Assembly (NCBI RefSeq): GCF_000497245.1
Contig: NZ_AWTC01000008.1
Span: 85,269 to 149,268 of the forward strand
Source of the DNA: Sporolactobacillus laevolacticus DSM 442
GTDB lineage: Bacteria > Bacillota > Bacilli > Bacillales > Sporolactobacillaceae
Reading direction: 5' to 3'
Length of the DNA stretch: 64,000 bases
Part shown: one piece after another, positions 63,043-64,000 of the stretch
How positions within the stretch are numbered: position 1 is the first letter of the stretch
Layout: each line of letters starts with the position of its first letter
Notes under the pieces: model-generated
Seen by the model: only the letters and a program-made list of their open reading frames with translations
Databases searched by the model: none
Told to the model about the DNA's origin: nothing
Translations under genes and position numbers: made by a program

Positions 63043-63888
63043 ATGCATTTATTAGATATTAGCGATCTATCAGCGGATCAGATCACCGATATTTTTCACT
63101 TGGCAGATAAGCTGCATTCTGGAAATACGGATCTTCAGTTAAAGAACAAAACATTTATTCTTTTCTTTCCGGAAACAAGTTTAAGAACCCGGGTCACCTT
63201 TGAAAAAGGTATCAACGATTTAGGAGGACGCTGCCTCTTATTTCCACCGGAAACCTTAAACAAACGGGAAGCGTTAAGCGATGTCATCGGATATTTAGAG
63301 AATTGGGCTGATGGTATCATTGTCCGGCATCCAGATTTTTCAAAGCTGCAAAAATTAGCAGAGAAATCTTCGATACCGATCATAAACGCCATGACGTCAC
63401 GTAATCATCCCTGTGAGATTTTGTCCGATCTTTACACGCTTCGCAACCTAAGACCAAACTTTAAAGAACTCGTCTATACATTTGTCGGACCAAAAGGCAA
63501 CATTTCTAGAACGTGGATGGACGCTGCCGATGTTTTAAATCTCACGTTCAATCACGTTTGCGTACCAGGAAATGAAATGGGCCCGGAATCATCAAACTAT
63601 ACGTTTCACACAGATTTAGAGGCAGTGCTCGCAGAAACTGATGTCCTTTTAACCGATTCTTTGCCCGATGAACTGCGCAATGAGGATTATTTCACTAAAT
63701 ATCAGATCACGCTTGAGAGATTAAGATCAGCAAAACCTGAAGCTCTGTTAAATCCATGCCCTCCCTTTTACAGAGATGAAGAAGTCAGCAGCGATGCCAT
63801 CTCCTCTAATCATTTTGTCGGGTATGAATTCAAGAAAAATTTGCTTTATGTTCAGCAAGCAATCATTCTATTCTGCCTGTCACATTAG
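63043..63888 (+). CDS. Atypical carbamoyltransferase (aspartate/ornithine carbamoyltransferase superfamily)
   Basis: 281 aa, about 30 shorter than OTC/ATC. The carbamoyl-phosphate motif is SLRTR (46-50) instead of STRTR. HPCE (122-125) replaces HP(T/C)Q. NPCPPFYRDEEV (237-248) stands where OTC has HCLP and ATC has HPLPR. The fold is clear from FVGPKGNISRTWMDAADVL and DVLLTDSLPDE. The acceptor is probably not plain ornithine or aspartate. RBS AAAGGGG. Likely operon with the amidohydrolase, suggesting breakdown of a ureido or amide compound. Confidence 0.75.
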   Translation: MHLLDISDLSADQITDIFHLADKLHSGNTDLQLKNKTFILFFPETSLRTRVTFEKGINDLGGRCLLFPPETLNKREALSDVIGYLENWADGIIVRHPDFSKLQKLAEKSSIPIINAMTSRNHPCEILSDLYTLRNLRPNFKELVYTFVGPKGNISRTWMDAADVLNLTFNHVCVPGNEMGPESSNYTFHTDLEAVLAETDVLLTDSLPDELRNEDYFTKYQITLERLRSAKPEALLNPCPPFYRDEEVSSDAISSNHFVGYEFKKNLLYVQQAIILFCLSH

Positions 63889-63945
63889 GATTAATATTTC
63901 GCGATCTAAAGGGACTTACACTACCCTAAAGGAGCAATTTGCTAA

Positions 63946-64000
63946 ATGAATAGGACGAAAAAAGCACCTGATTCAGAAACTGATGTGAATGTTGTATTTT
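63946..64000 (+). CDS. Truncated start of a gene at the window edge
   Basis: ATG 63946 is preceded by AAAGGAG at a spacing of 11 nt, and the frame is open to the end (MNRTKKAPDSETDVNVVF). Too short to assign. Confidence 0.5.
   Translation, partial: MNRTKKAPDSETDVNVVF

Noticed and set aside
1-64000. CRISPR array, prophage, integrative element or insertion sequence genes
   Set aside because: No regularly spaced direct repeats, integrase, transposase or phage structural gene was found; the repeats present are palindromic or dispersed.

Overview
The window looks like a chromosomal segment of a spore-forming, lactic-acid-producing member of the Bacillales, most probably Sporolactobacillus or a close relative. 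The assignment is inferred from gene content, not from a database search. The clues are strong AAGGAGG-type ribosome binding sites with many TTG/GTG starts, a D-lactate dehydrogenase of lactic-acid-bacterial type, a lactobacillus-style RlmN, and PepC/PepT peptidases. Two S-box (SAM-I) riboswitches, CcpA- and Rex-type sites, Bacillaceae-type dispersed repeats and a spore-surface-like glycosylation island resembling the B. subtilis ytdA-ytcABC group point the same way. No phage, plasmid, transposase or CRISPR genes were found.

Layout. 0-2.8 kb: structured repeats and an ABC exporter pair. 2.9-8 kb: nucleoside hydrolase, PepT, an MFS carrier and a UgtP-like glycolipid glycosyltransferase, followed by a MITE-like element. 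8.4-10.8 kb: an ApbE/DUF2271/ferric-reductase-like redox operon. 10.8-13.8 kb: LysE exporter, RlmN, AI-2E-type permease. 14-18.8 kb: two tandem paralogous secreted GW/SH3 proteins with propeller-like C-termini. 19-25.1 kb: PepC and a 5-oxoprolinase operon (ycsG-like carrier, pxpA, ycsI-like, pxpB, pxpC). 25.6-31.9 kb: rpiA-like plus Gfo/Idh, aldehyde dehydrogenase, SAM-riboswitch-controlled O-acetylhomoserine sulfhydrylase, NDH-2. 32-36.9 kb: a lone tRNA-Glu(CUC), the deoB-pdp-deoC nucleoside operon, and a PanE-family reductase. 37.3-38.3 kb: D-lactate dehydrogenase behind a Rex-like site. 39-56.9 kb: an AT-rich carbohydrate island with about nine glycosyltransferases, enzymes for UDP-glucose, UDP-glucuronate, UDP-xylose and UDP-galactose, a Cys-rich coat-like protein and a double kinase-like protein. 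57.4-64 kb: PepSY-type lipoprotein, SAM-riboswitch-controlled YxjG-type methionine synthase, aminotransferase, YtcJ-type amidohydrolase, and an atypical carbamoyltransferase.

The main discovery candidate is the leader of the PanE-family gene (36653-36912, minus strand). A near-consensus promoter is followed by a 15-residue leader peptide whose residues 9-14 are Leu-Val-Val-Ile-Leu-Ile. A chain of mutually exclusive hairpins then ends in an intrinsic terminator. Read as RNA, the pairing order gives a complete ribosome-mediated branched-chain-amino-acid attenuator, in a group of bacteria that mostly uses T-boxes for this task.

Other notable points: a twin structured repeat at 9-171 in which all three stems differ but still pair; an apparent route to UDP-xylose in the spore-type glycan island, together with GT34- and GT61-like transferases; two glycosyltransferase genes whose best-placed start codons are AUU and AUA; a flavin-transfer/heme redox operon with no visible flavin acceptor; and an unusual carbamoyltransferase.
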